Shown here: positions 8,170-17,037 of the stretch, in pieces | Numbering within the stretch: the first letter of the stretch is position 1 | Layout of the letters: each line of letters starts with the position of its first letter | Source of the DNA: Mycolicibacterium sphagni | Lineage (GTDB): Bacteria; Actinomycetota; Actinomycetes; Mycobacteriales; Mycobacteriaceae | DNA length: 64,000 bases | Reading direction: 5' to 3' | Assembly: GCF_002250655.1 (NCBI RefSeq) | Contig: NZ_NOZR01000012.1 | Coordinates: forward strand, 62,001 to 126,000 | Notes under the pieces: generated by a model | Seen by the model: the letters and a program-made list of their open reading frames with translations, nothing else | Databases searched by the model: none | Told to the model about the DNA's origin: nothing | Translations under genes and position numbers: made by a program

Positions 8170-8793
8170 TCAGTCGCGCAGCCAGCGTGGGGTGATGAAG
8201 ACGCCCTCGGCTTCCACGGTGATGCCTTCGGCGTCGGAGATATAGCCGGAGACAAAGGTTTTCACGCCGTCGACACGGGTGATCTGCGCTTCGGCATGCA
8301 GCGGCCCAAGCGGGCAGGCCCGCAGATACCGCACGGTGATGCTGCCGGTGAAGCGCGGTTTGCCGTCCGGGCTGGCCGCTTCGCCGAGAACGTGATCCAG
8401 AACCAGCGCCGACACCCCGCCGTGCACGTGCCCAGGCGGTCCCTCGTAGGGCGCGCCGAGATGAAAATCGGTCCAGCGCCGTCCGTCCTCGTCGCGATGA
8501 ATCACCAACGGCGGCGCGCACGGGTTGCGCAGGCCGATGACGGCGTTGCCCCAACTCATGCTTGCGCCCGAGCTTGTTCGCCGGACCCCGAAAGCGCCCT
8601 CGATCTGCTCACTCCGCAGCCGCGCGGTGGCGGCGTCGATATCGGCTTTCACCGCGGCGACGGTCTCGGCGTCCACCTCGGTGCGGATCGTGGCGTCGAC
8701 CAACTCCCGCACCGAAATGGCCAGCGGCTCGTAAATCGCCCGTAGCCGCTCGATGTCCTCGGCGGACAGGTCTTCGTCGGTGAATTCCAGCAC
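8170..8793 (-). CDS. PaaI-type hotdog thioesterase
   Basis: A 207-residue protein. The N-terminal 75 residues are helical and acidic. The rest is a hotdog fold with the helix H-V-H-G-G-V-S-A-L-V-L-D-H-V-L-G-E-A, where the H-G-G and D are the usual PaaI/acyl-CoA thioesterase active-site residues. It then continues with T-G-S-I-T-V-R-Y-L-R and the final strands. It probably hydrolyses an acyl-CoA, substrate unknown. It is divergent from the permease at 8981 and converges on the first sulfatase with a two-base gap. Start ATG 8793; nothing downstream in frame is a better start. Confidence 0.85.
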   Translation of the reverse strand: MLEFTDEDLSAEDIERLRAIYEPLAISVRELVDATIRTEVDAETVAAVKADIDAATARLRSEQIEGAFGVRRTSSGASMSWGNAVIGLRNPCAPPLVIHRDEDGRRWTDFHLGAPYEGPPGHVHGGVSALVLDHVLGEAASPDGKPRFTGSITVRYLRACPLGPLHAEAQITRVDGVKTFVSGYISDAEGITVEAEGVFITPRWLRD

Positions 8794-8980
8794 TCCAGCA
8801 CTAGACCACGGCGCCGACGGGGGTGTCGAACCGTGGTCTCGACGTGGGCTAACACGATTGACACACAGCCGACCCCCAGTTGGAACGCGGGCGTCGAGAA
8901 TCTCCAGTTAGCGACGGACAGCGACGCAGTTGTCGGCTCGGGTCGCGCACTGCTGTCCCGCCGCGCCAGGAAGGCTGCCG

Positions 8981-10567
8981 ATGAGCACCGACGTGACCGA
9001 GCCCGCACCGCCGACGCCGAGCGAATTGAAAATCCCCTGGTGGACCCGCGGCGACCTGAACGCCTTCTTTGGGCTCGGCTTCAACATTCTGGTCAACGTC
9101 CTGACCCTGACCACGTTGATGATCGGCGTGATCAAGCTGCCCGACGACGACGTGCTCGGCACCGTGCTACCCGCGCTCGGCGTCGCCCTGGTGCTCGGGA
9201 ATCTCTACTACACGTTCCTGGCCCGACGGCTGGCCCGCCGCGAAGGCCGCACCGACGTGACCGCATTGCCGTACGGCCCGAGCGTGCCGCACATGTTCAT
9301 CGTGGTCTTCGTCGTGATGCTGCCGGTCTATCTGGCCACCAAGAACCCGATCGAGGCCTGGAAGGCGGGTCTGGCGTGGGCGTTCATGATCGGGATCATC
9401 GTCATCATCGGCGGCTTCGTCGGCCCCTACATCCGCAAGCTGACGCCACGCGCGGCGATGCTTGGCACCCTGGCCGGTATTTCGATCACCTTCATCTCGA
9501 TGCGCCCGGCCGCCCAGATGTGGGAGGCCGCCTGGATCGGCCTTCCGGTGCTGGCGATCATCCTCATCGGCTTCTTCACCGACGTGAAGCTGCCGGGCAA
9601 CATCCCCGTCGGTCTGGTGGCGCTGCTGGTCGGTACCGCGATCGGCTGGATCGGCGGTTTCATGTCGGCACCGGATGTCGGGAAGGCTATGTCGGACATC
9701 GCGATCGGGATTCCCGACCTTCGCATCGACCTGTTGATGTCCGGGCTGGCGCATCTGGCTCCCCTGCTGGGTACGGCGATCCCGTTGGGCGTCTACAACT
9801 TCACCGAGGCGATGAGCAACGTGGAAAGCGCTGCCGCGGCTGGGGACAACTACAATCTGCGCAGTGTGTTACTGGCCGACGGCGCCGGCGCGGTGATCGG
9901 TTCGGCGTTCGGTTCGCCATTCCCGCCCGCGGTGTACATCGGCCATCCCGGCTGGAAGGACGCCGGTGGCCGGGCCGGCTACTCGCTGGCCAGCGGTGTG
10001 GTGATCGGCTTGCTGTGCTTCCTCGGTCTTTTCGGCGTGCTCGCGGCCATCTTGCCGGTGCCGGCGATCGTGCCGATCCTGCTCTACATCGGCCTGTTGA
10101 TCGGCGCCCAGGCCTTCCAGGCCGTGCCGCGGCTGCATGCCGTGGCGGTGGTGGCCGCGCTGTTGCCCAACCTGGCGCAGTGGGCCAGCGGGATGATCGA
10201 CAATGCGCTCAACGCGGCCGGGACGTCGGCCACCAAGGTTGGCATGGACGCACTGGGCAACGCCGGTGTGGTCTACGACGGATTGCAGACCCTCGGTGAG
10301 GGCGCCATTCTGGTCGGCCTGTTGCTGGGCACGATGGTGACGTTCATCCTGGAGAAGAAGTTCCGCCACGCCGCGCTGGCGTCGGTGGTGGCCGCGGCGC
10401 TGTCGTTCATCGGGCTGATCCATGCGCCCGAGATCGGCTGGGCCGCCAATCCGCAAGCGGCGCTTGGGTATCTGTTCTTCGCGGTGGTGTGCCTGCTGTA
10501 CTCGCTGCTGCCCTCGGCCAAGGAGCCGGTGACCGTGGACGAGTCCGATATCGTCGCCGGGCACTAA
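8981..10567 (+). CDS. NCS2-like (xanthine/uracil/purine) permease
   Basis: A 528-residue integral membrane protein with about 12-14 hydrophobic segments. Features resembling the NCS2/AzgA group are the early T-A-L-P-Y-G-P-S-V-P segment (near residue 90), and G-V-Y-N-F-T-E-A-M-S-N-V-E-S-A near residue 270, comparable to the acidic substrate-site helix of purine permeases. The substrate is most likely a nucleobase but is not proven. The chosen ATG at 8981 has AGGAAGG seven to nine bases upstream; the frame could extend to 8930 but that part is unlike a membrane transporter N-terminus. Neighbours (thioesterase, cupin) do not indicate the substrate. Confidence 0.8.
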   Translation: MSTDVTEPAPPTPSELKIPWWTRGDLNAFFGLGFNILVNVLTLTTLMIGVIKLPDDDVLGTVLPALGVALVLGNLYYTFLARRLARREGRTDVTALPYGPSVPHMFIVVFVVMLPVYLATKNPIEAWKAGLAWAFMIGIIVIIGGFVGPYIRKLTPRAAMLGTLAGISITFISMRPAAQMWEAAWIGLPVLAIILIGFFTDVKLPGNIPVGLVALLVGTAIGWIGGFMSAPDVGKAMSDIAIGIPDLRIDLLMSGLAHLAPLLGTAIPLGVYNFTEAMSNVESAAAAGDNYNLRSVLLADGAGAVIGSAFGSPFPPAVYIGHPGWKDAGGRAGYSLASGVVIGLLCFLGLFGVLAAILPVPAIVPILLYIGLLIGAQAFQAVPRLHAVAVVAALLPNLAQWASGMIDNALNAAGTSATKVGMDALGNAGVVYDGLQTLGEGAILVGLLLGTMVTFILEKKFRHAALASVVAAALSFIGLIHAPEIGWAANPQAALGYLFFAVVCLLYSLLPSAKEPVTVDESDIVAGH

Positions 10568-10573
10568 GCGGAG

Positions 10574-10966
10574 TCATTCGGCGAGGAAGGGGACCTCGAC
10601 GCCGTCGGCGAGCACGATGTAGATCCGCCGCCACGGGTTGTCGTCCACCAGACGCCACTGATGGCCCGAGCCCACGGTGTCCTCGGCGAGCAACACGTCT
10701 CCGGGGGCGAGCGTGAACTCCTCGCCGTTGCGGGTGGTGAACACCAGGGTCCCGGCTAGCGTCACAACGAGCTGGCGCACCGGCGCGGTGTGCCAGGCCA
10801 GCGTTCCGCCGGTGGCGGTCTCCTCCGCCGTCACATGACTCGAGGACATCGCGGACGACACCAGGTCGTCGTTGCGCCCCGGCGCCAGGTCGAGACGGCC
10901 GATCTCGATGTGGGATTGGTCGTCGGGTCCGGTGAACAAACGCACGCAACGAATCACGGTCTGCAC
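10574..10966 (-). CDS. Small cupin-domain protein
   Basis: A 130-residue single-domain beta-barrel protein. The cupin pattern can be followed from W-H-T-A-P-V-R-Q-L-V-V-T-L-A-G through F-T-L-A-P-G-D-V-L-L-A-E-D to S-G-H-Q-W-R. The first motif keeps one histidine but lacks the usual H-x-H pair, and the second keeps G-H, so metal binding is possible but not assured. Function unknown. It is convergent with the permease (six-base gap) and divergent from the TPR gene. Confidence 0.75.
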   Translation of the reverse strand: MQTVIRCVRLFTGPDDQSHIEIGRLDLAPGRNDDLVSSAMSSSHVTAEETATGGTLAWHTAPVRQLVVTLAGTLVFTTRNGEEFTLAPGDVLLAEDTVGSGHQWRLVDDNPWRRIYIVLADGVEVPFLAE

Positions 10967-11028
10967 CCTTTCGTTCTGGTCGGTTGCAACGCTATCCGGA
11001 GTCGGCGCGCTGACCTAGGGTGTGCAGC

Positions 11029-12726
11029 ATGGGGGTTCCGCTTGGCGACACCGAGCCGTACTACGACCTCGGCGCATACCACCGACCCGTGGAAACCCCT
11101 TCACCGCAGGCGCAGGTCTGGTTCGACCGAGGACTGGTGTGGGCCTACGCCTTCAACCACGAAGAGGCGATCGTCTGCTTCGAGCGTGCCCTGGCGCTGG
11201 ACCCCGACCTCGCGATCGCCCGCTGGGGTATCGCGTACGCCATCGGGCCCAACTACAACAAGGCGTGGGAAGCCTTCGACCCCGTCGACCTCGCAGCCTC
11301 GCTGGCGCGGGCCCGGGTGGAGCTCGAGCTGGCCGCCAAGGGCCGGGGCAGCGCCGTCGAGCATGCCCTGATAGCCGCACTGGCCACCCGGTTTCCCACT
11401 GAGGATCCGGAGGACTCCGAGGCGCTGGCGGGAGGTCACGTCGCCTACGCCGATGCGATGGCCGACCTGGCGCAGACCTATCCCGGCGACATCGACGTGC
11501 AGGCCTTGGCCGCTGACGCGCTGGTGAACCTGACAGCATGGGCGTTGTGGGACACCACAACCGGTGAGCCCGCCCCCGGATCGCGGGTGGTGGAGGCCAA
11601 GCGACTGATGGATGCCGCGCTGAGCGCCGACGCCGGCCGCGCCCATCCCGGCGTGCTGCACCTGTACATCCACGCGATGGAAATGTCGGCGCATCCCGAG
11701 GACGCGCTGCCTGCCGCCGACCTGTTGCGCGGACTGGTGCCCGACGCCGGGCATCTACAACACATGCCGTCGCACATCGACGTGCTGTGTGGCAACTACC
11801 GAGATTCGGTGCTGGCCAACGAGTCCGCGGTGGCCGCCGATCGTCGCTTCGTCGGCCATGCCGGGCCGCTGAACTTCTACTCGCTCTACCGGGCGCACGA
11901 TCTGCACTTCATTGTCTACTCCGCGATGTTCGCCGGTCAGTCGCAGGTCGCGCTGCAGGCCGCCGGCGAGCTGTCCGGACAGCTGACCCCCGAACTGCTC
12001 TCCATCGAATCGCCGCCGATGGCCGACTGGTTAGAAGCCTTCGTTCCGCTGCGGGTGCACGTGCTGATCCGGTTCGGCCGCTGGGACGACCTGATCGCCG
12101 AGATCCTCCCGGCAGATACCGAGTTGTATTGCAGCACAACCGCAACCATTCACTACGGACGTGGCGTCGCACATGCGGCCAAGGGGCAGCTCGCCCAGGC
12201 CGCCGCCGAGCGGGAGGCGTTCGCGCAGGCCTACGCCCGGGTGCCGAACTCCCGGTACCTGTTCAACAACACCAGCCGGGACATCCTGGCTGTCGCCGCA
12301 GCCATGCTCGACGGTGAGATCGCCTACCGCGAAGGGAATTTCGACGAAGCATTCGGGCACCTGCGGCGGGCGATCGCGCTGGACGATTCACTCCCCTACG
12401 ACGAACCCTGGGGCTGGATGCAGCCCACCCGGCACGCTTACGGGGCGCTACTCCTGGAGCAGGGGCGGGTCGAGGAAGCGGCCGGCGTGTACGCCGCCGA
12501 CCTCGGCCTGGACCCGACGTTGAGCCGGCCCTGCCAGCATCCGGGCAACGTGTGGAGCCTGCACGGCTACCACGAATGCCTGCAGCGGCTGGGGCGCACG
12601 AAGGAAGCGGTGATCATCGGGCGCCAGCTCGAACTGGCGTCAGCCCGCGCCGACGTGCCGATCCTGGCGTCATGCGCGTGCCGGCTCGAAGTCCTCGACA
12701 TCCCGGCCAAGGAGTGCTGCCACTGA
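11029..12726 (+). CDS. Tetratricopeptide-repeat protein
   Basis: A 565-residue soluble protein made largely of helical TPR-like repeats. Clear repeats include W-F-D-R-G-L-V-W-A-Y-A-F-N-H-E-E-A-I-x-C-F-E-R-A-L-A-L-D-P near residue 30, and two C-terminal units with A-F-G-H-L-R-R-A-I-A-L-D-D and L-L-E-Q-G-R-V-E-E-A. No catalytic domain is recognised and there is no signal peptide or membrane segment. It ends with a cysteine cluster (C-A-C-R, then E-C-C-H). The ATG at 11029 is preferred over the GTG at 11020. Such proteins are usually scaffolds for protein contacts; the partner is unknown. It is followed 24 bases later by the rhomboid-like gene on the same strand. Confidence 0.82.
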   Translation: MGVPLGDTEPYYDLGAYHRPVETPSPQAQVWFDRGLVWAYAFNHEEAIVCFERALALDPDLAIARWGIAYAIGPNYNKAWEAFDPVDLAASLARARVELELAAKGRGSAVEHALIAALATRFPTEDPEDSEALAGGHVAYADAMADLAQTYPGDIDVQALAADALVNLTAWALWDTTTGEPAPGSRVVEAKRLMDAALSADAGRAHPGVLHLYIHAMEMSAHPEDALPAADLLRGLVPDAGHLQHMPSHIDVLCGNYRDSVLANESAVAADRRFVGHAGPLNFYSLYRAHDLHFIVYSAMFAGQSQVALQAAGELSGQLTPELLSIESPPMADWLEAFVPLRVHVLIRFGRWDDLIAEILPADTELYCSTTATIHYGRGVAHAAKGQLAQAAAEREAFAQAYARVPNSRYLFNNTSRDILAVAAAMLDGEIAYREGNFDEAFGHLRRAIALDDSLPYDEPWGWMQPTRHAYGALLLEQGRVEEAAGVYAADLGLDPTLSRPCQHPGNVWSLHGYHECLQRLGRTKEAVIIGRQLELASARADVPILASCACRLEVLDIPAKECCH

Positions 12727-12750
12727 CGTCGCGCGTCGTAACCTCATCAC

Positions 12751-13446
12751 GTGCACGACAGGTCAGAACAGTCCGCACCGGTCACCGTCACTGAACGCGG
12801 CCGGGCGCAGGCGATCGCGCATTTCGTCCGCTCCGCACCGGTGACGTTCGGCTGGCTGGCGGTGCTGTTCCTGACCACCCTCGCCCAGCACCTGCTGCCC
12901 CGCTGGCATCTGGTCGTCCTGCTGCGGAAGGACTCGACCAACCTGCATCACCTGGCCGCCGATCCGATCCGGGTGCTGATCACCAGCCTGCTGTGGCTCG
13001 ACGGCGCCGCATGGTGGCCCTACCTGGTGTTGTTCTGCCTCTTCCTGGCCCCGGCCGAACGCTGGCTCGGCCACCTGCGTTTCGTGGTCGCTGGGCTGAT
13101 CGCCCACATCGTCGCCACGTACCTCAGTGAAGGCTTCCTGTACTGGCAGATCCAGGAGGCGGCCGTCTCACCGCGATACCTCAACGCCAAAGACATCGGG
13201 GTCAGCTACTTCGCCGTCGGCATCATCGGCCTGCTGAGTTATCACATCGTGCGTCCGTGGCGGTGGTTGTACCTGCTGTTCGCGTTCGGCTGGTTCATCG
13301 TCGCGCTGCTGATCAACCCCACCTTCACCCCGGTCGGTCACCTGATCGCACTGATCGTCGGACTGGCCTGTTACCCACTGGCCCGCCGACGGCCGGCCCC
13401 GCAACTGAACCCCGAGCCGCTGCTGCGCCGGGTCCGCCGTGCGTAA
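12751..13446 (+). CDS. Rhomboid-like multi-spanning membrane protein
   Basis: A 231-residue protein with about six hydrophobic segments, starting at GTG 12751. The layout and the segments W-W-P-Y-L-V-L-F, D-I-G-V-S-Y-F-A-V-G (a G-x-S motif at about residue 150) and P-V-G-H-L-I-A-L (a late histidine) resemble the rhomboid fold, where serine and histidine form the catalytic dyad. The glycine normally following the serine is tyrosine here, so proteolytic activity is doubtful. It starts 24 bases after the TPR gene and is followed 11 bases later by the deaminase, suggesting one operon of four genes through the GH13 hydrolase. Confidence 0.65.
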   Translation: MHDRSEQSAPVTVTERGRAQAIAHFVRSAPVTFGWLAVLFLTTLAQHLLPRWHLVVLLRKDSTNLHHLAADPIRVLITSLLWLDGAAWWPYLVLFCLFLAPAERWLGHLRFVVAGLIAHIVATYLSEGFLYWQIQEAAVSPRYLNAKDIGVSYFAVGIIGLLSYHIVRPWRWLYLLFAFGWFIVALLINPTFTPVGHLIALIVGLACYPLARRRPAPQLNPEPLLRRVRRA

Positions 13447-13457
13447 AGTGAGACAGC

Positions 13458-13937
13458 GTGGCGCTCGACGAGCAGGACATCCGGCGACTCGGCCGCTGCG
13501 TCGAACTCGCCCGTACCGCTTTGGCGGCCGGTGACGAGCCGTTCGGCTCGATCCTCGTCGATGCCGACGGCCGAACCCTGTTCGAAGACCACAACCACGT
13601 CGCAGGCGGCGATGCCACCGCCCATCCCGAGTTGGCCATCGCGCTCTGGGCGGTGAGCAACCTGTCCCCCGACCAACGCGCCCGCGCCACTGTATACACC
13701 TCCGGTGAGCACTGCCCGATGTGCGCGGCCGCGCACGCATGGGTGGGCTTGGGCCGCATAGTATTCGCGGTCTCCGGTGCGCAGCTGGTGCAGTGGCTGA
13801 CCGACTGGCAGGCACCGCTGCCGCCGGTCGCGGCACTGCCGATCAGCACGGTCGCCCCGGGGGTTGGAGTCGACGGGCCGGCGCAGGAGTACCGGGACGA
13901 GATGATGGACCTCTACGCCGCGAAGTTCCGTCCATGA
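13458..13937 (+). CDS. Cytidine/guanine deaminase-like (nucleoside deaminase family)
   Basis: A 159-residue zinc deaminase-fold protein. The zinc motif is present in variant form: A-H-P-E-L-A at residues 54-59 (H-P-E instead of the usual H-A-E) and E-H-C-P-M-C-A-A-A near residue 88 (C-x-x-C ligands). It would deaminate a purine or cytosine-type base; the exact substrate is unknown. The start is GTG 13458, 11 bases after the rhomboid-like gene. Its last bases overlap the GH13 ATG in an ATGA junction, so the two are translationally coupled. Confidence 0.82.
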   Translation: MALDEQDIRRLGRCVELARTALAAGDEPFGSILVDADGRTLFEDHNHVAGGDATAHPELAIALWAVSNLSPDQRARATVYTSGEHCPMCAAAHAWVGLGRIVFAVSGAQLVQWLTDWQAPLPPVAALPISTVAPGVGVDGPAQEYRDEMMDLYAAKFRP

Positions 13938-15247
13938 GCGGGCCGGACTGGGTGCGGCACGCGATCTGGTGGCACGTCTATCCGCTGGGATTCGTCGGCG
14001 CCTTCCCCGCCGATGAGCCACCCGGGCCGGGCGAGCACCGCTTGGGCCGCATCGTCGACTGGCTTGACCACGCAGTCGAACTCGGCACATCGGGCATCGC
14101 ACTGGGCCCGGTATTCGCCTCCCGCACCCACGGCTACGACACCACCGACCACTACCGCATCGACCCGCGCCTGGGTGACGATTCGGACTTCGACCATCTG
14201 GTCGACGAAGCCCACGGGCGCGGGTTGCGGGTGCTGCTCGACGGTGTGTTCAATCATGTCGGAACCGATTTCGAGCGTTACCGCCGCGCCGTCGACGACG
14301 GCGACGCGGAGTCGATCGGCTGGTTCCGCGGACGCCCCGGCCGCTTCCACACCTTCGAAGGGCACGGCGAGCTCGTCACCTTGAACCATGGCAGTCCGGC
14401 CGTCGTCGACTACACCGTCGACGTCATGAAGCACTGGCTGGGCCGCGGCGCCGACGGCTGGCGCCTCGACGCCGCCTATGCGGTGCCAGAGGCATTCTGG
14501 GCGCAAGTGCTGCCCCGCGTCCGCGAAGCGCATCCCGACGCCTGGTTCGTCGCCGAGGTCATCCACGGTGACTACAGCGCGTTCGTGGACGGCTCGGGGG
14601 TCGACTCGGTCACCCAGTACGAGCTGTGGAAGGCGATCTGGAGCAGCCTCAACGACGGAAACTTCCACGAGCTGGACTGGGCGCTGCAGCGCCACAACGA
14701 CTTTCTGGCGCGTTTCGCACCACTGACGTTCGTCGGCAATCACGACGTCACCCGCATCGCCAGCAAGCTGGAGCGGCCCGAGCAGGTGGCACATGCGCTG
14801 GTGCTGCTGTTCACCACCGGCGGTGTCCCCACTATCTATGCCGGCGACGAGTTCGGCTACCACGGGGTCAAGGAAGAGCGGGCCGGCGGCGACGACGAAG
14901 TGCGCCCCGAATTCGCCACGCCGCCAGCACAACCCGACGGCGCCGGGCGAGAGGTACTGAACCTGCACCAGTACCTGATCGGACTGCGCCGTCGGAACCC
15001 ATGGCTCTACGAGGCGAAAACCACTGCGCTGCAGCTGGACAACCGGGGCTACGCATACGAGACCCGCCATGGTGACGACGCGTTGGTCGTCGCTCTCAAC
15101 ATCGACGACACACCCCTGTCGCTTCCGGTGGCCGAGCTCATCGGGCGACAGGCCCAGCTGCTGGGCGGCACCGGAGCGCCGCCGGAAGAGATCGTCAGCG
15201 ATGTGGTGGTCCCGCCGCAGGGTTGGCTGGTGCTGCGCCCCAGCTAG
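13934..15247 (+). CDS. GH13 alpha-amylase family glycoside hydrolase
   Basis: A 437-residue enzyme acting on alpha-glucosidic bonds. The conserved GH13 regions are all present: D-G-V-F-N-H-V (near residue 104), G-W-R-L-D-A with nucleophile D179, V-A-E-V with acid/base E208, and F-V-G-N-H-D with the transition-state residue D271. There is no signal peptide, so it should act on intracellular glucans or oligosaccharides. ATG 13934 overlaps the deaminase stop by four bases. The TAG stop overlaps the convergent DUF1810 reading frame. Substrate specificity is not decidable from these motifs. Confidence 0.92.
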   Translation: MSGPDWVRHAIWWHVYPLGFVGAFPADEPPGPGEHRLGRIVDWLDHAVELGTSGIALGPVFASRTHGYDTTDHYRIDPRLGDDSDFDHLVDEAHGRGLRVLLDGVFNHVGTDFERYRRAVDDGDAESIGWFRGRPGRFHTFEGHGELVTLNHGSPAVVDYTVDVMKHWLGRGADGWRLDAAYAVPEAFWAQVLPRVREAHPDAWFVAEVIHGDYSAFVDGSGVDSVTQYELWKAIWSSLNDGNFHELDWALQRHNDFLARFAPLTFVGNHDVTRIASKLERPEQVAHALVLLFTTGGVPTIYAGDEFGYHGVKEERAGGDDEVRPEFATPPAQPDGAGREVLNLHQYLIGLRRRNPWLYEAKTTALQLDNRGYAYETRHGDDALVVALNIDDTPLSLPVAELIGRQAQLLGGTGAPPEEIVSDVVVPPQGWLVLRPS

Positions 15248-15663
15248 AGCAGTTCCACCGTGCGTGGGTCGTGCTTTGAATCGTAGAACCTGTCCAAAAC
15301 CGCTACAAAATCGGCGTTATCGTCGGTGGCCTTCGCGAACAACGTCATCGACGAACGCACCTTCAGGTTGTCCGGCCAGCCGAAGATCTGCTCGATCTAG
15401 GCGTCGCTGACAGCCGTCACCAGCCGTGCGCACTCGTGCAACCGCGGTCCGAGTACCGGATGGGCCAGATAGGCTCGCGCCTCGGCCAGCGATCTGATGC
15501 CGAAAATCTTTGCCGTTGAACTAGTTCCGAGCTCGGCAAGTTGCGGAAATATGAACCAGACCCAGTGGCTGCGTTTGGCGCCGGCTCGCAGCTCGGCCAC
15601 AACCTGGTAGTAGACGCGATCTTGGGCATCGACGAAGCGCTGCAGATCGAACGGGTCGTCCAT
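15244..15663 (-). pseudogene. DUF1810-family gene interrupted by an in-frame TAG
   Basis: The minus strand encodes a DUF1810 protein from ATG 15663: the first 88 codons give the family start D-D-P-F-D-L-Q-R-F-V-D-A-Q and H-P-V-L-G-P-R-L. Codon 89 is TAG (15397-15399). The same frame then continues without a shift through I-E-Q-I-F-G-W-P-D-N-L-K, R-S-S-M-T-L-F and H-D-P-R-T-V-E-L-L to a proper TAG at 15244-15246, giving the full family length of about 139 codons. This is either a fresh nonsense mutation, a sequencing error or readthrough. The remnant has no neighbour that suggests function, and DUF1810 proteins are uncharacterised. Confidence 0.88.
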
Positions 15664-15871
15664 GCGTCCACCGTATCGTTGTCGGGCCGTGACCGTCCTG
15701 TTATTAACGACTGATTCAAAGTTGTTGGGATACCGCAGATCCCGAGTCCGGCGCGTCTCCTTATCGTTAGCGAACCGCGACTTGGCGCACCGCCGCGCGT
15801 GCCGAGCCGGAGCCGCCGTGCGTGATTAGCTACCGGCACACAGCACTTCTCCGGTTGTGAAACGCGTATGA

Positions 15872-16888
<1,017 letters not shown>

Positions 16889-16905
16889 TCCAGCACACCA
16901 CACAC

Positions 16906-16944
16906 CAGCGAGCCTGTCGCCAACCCCCGGCGGCAGGCTCGCTG
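16906..16944 (+). terminator. Terminator after the antigen 85 gene
   Basis: CAGCGAGCCTG (16906-16916) and CAGGCTCGCTG (16934-16944) form a perfect 11-bp stem, with further pairing possible inside the loop, followed by CTTTGTG. It lies 18 bases after the stop and before the lon promoter region. Confidence 0.8.
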
Positions 16945-17037
16945 CTTTGTGTCCGGCGGGACATGTGACGTCGTGCGCCGGGGAACAAAGCGACACCCAC
17001 CAGGGTTGAGTGCATCAGACTGAACTTTGGAGGACTG

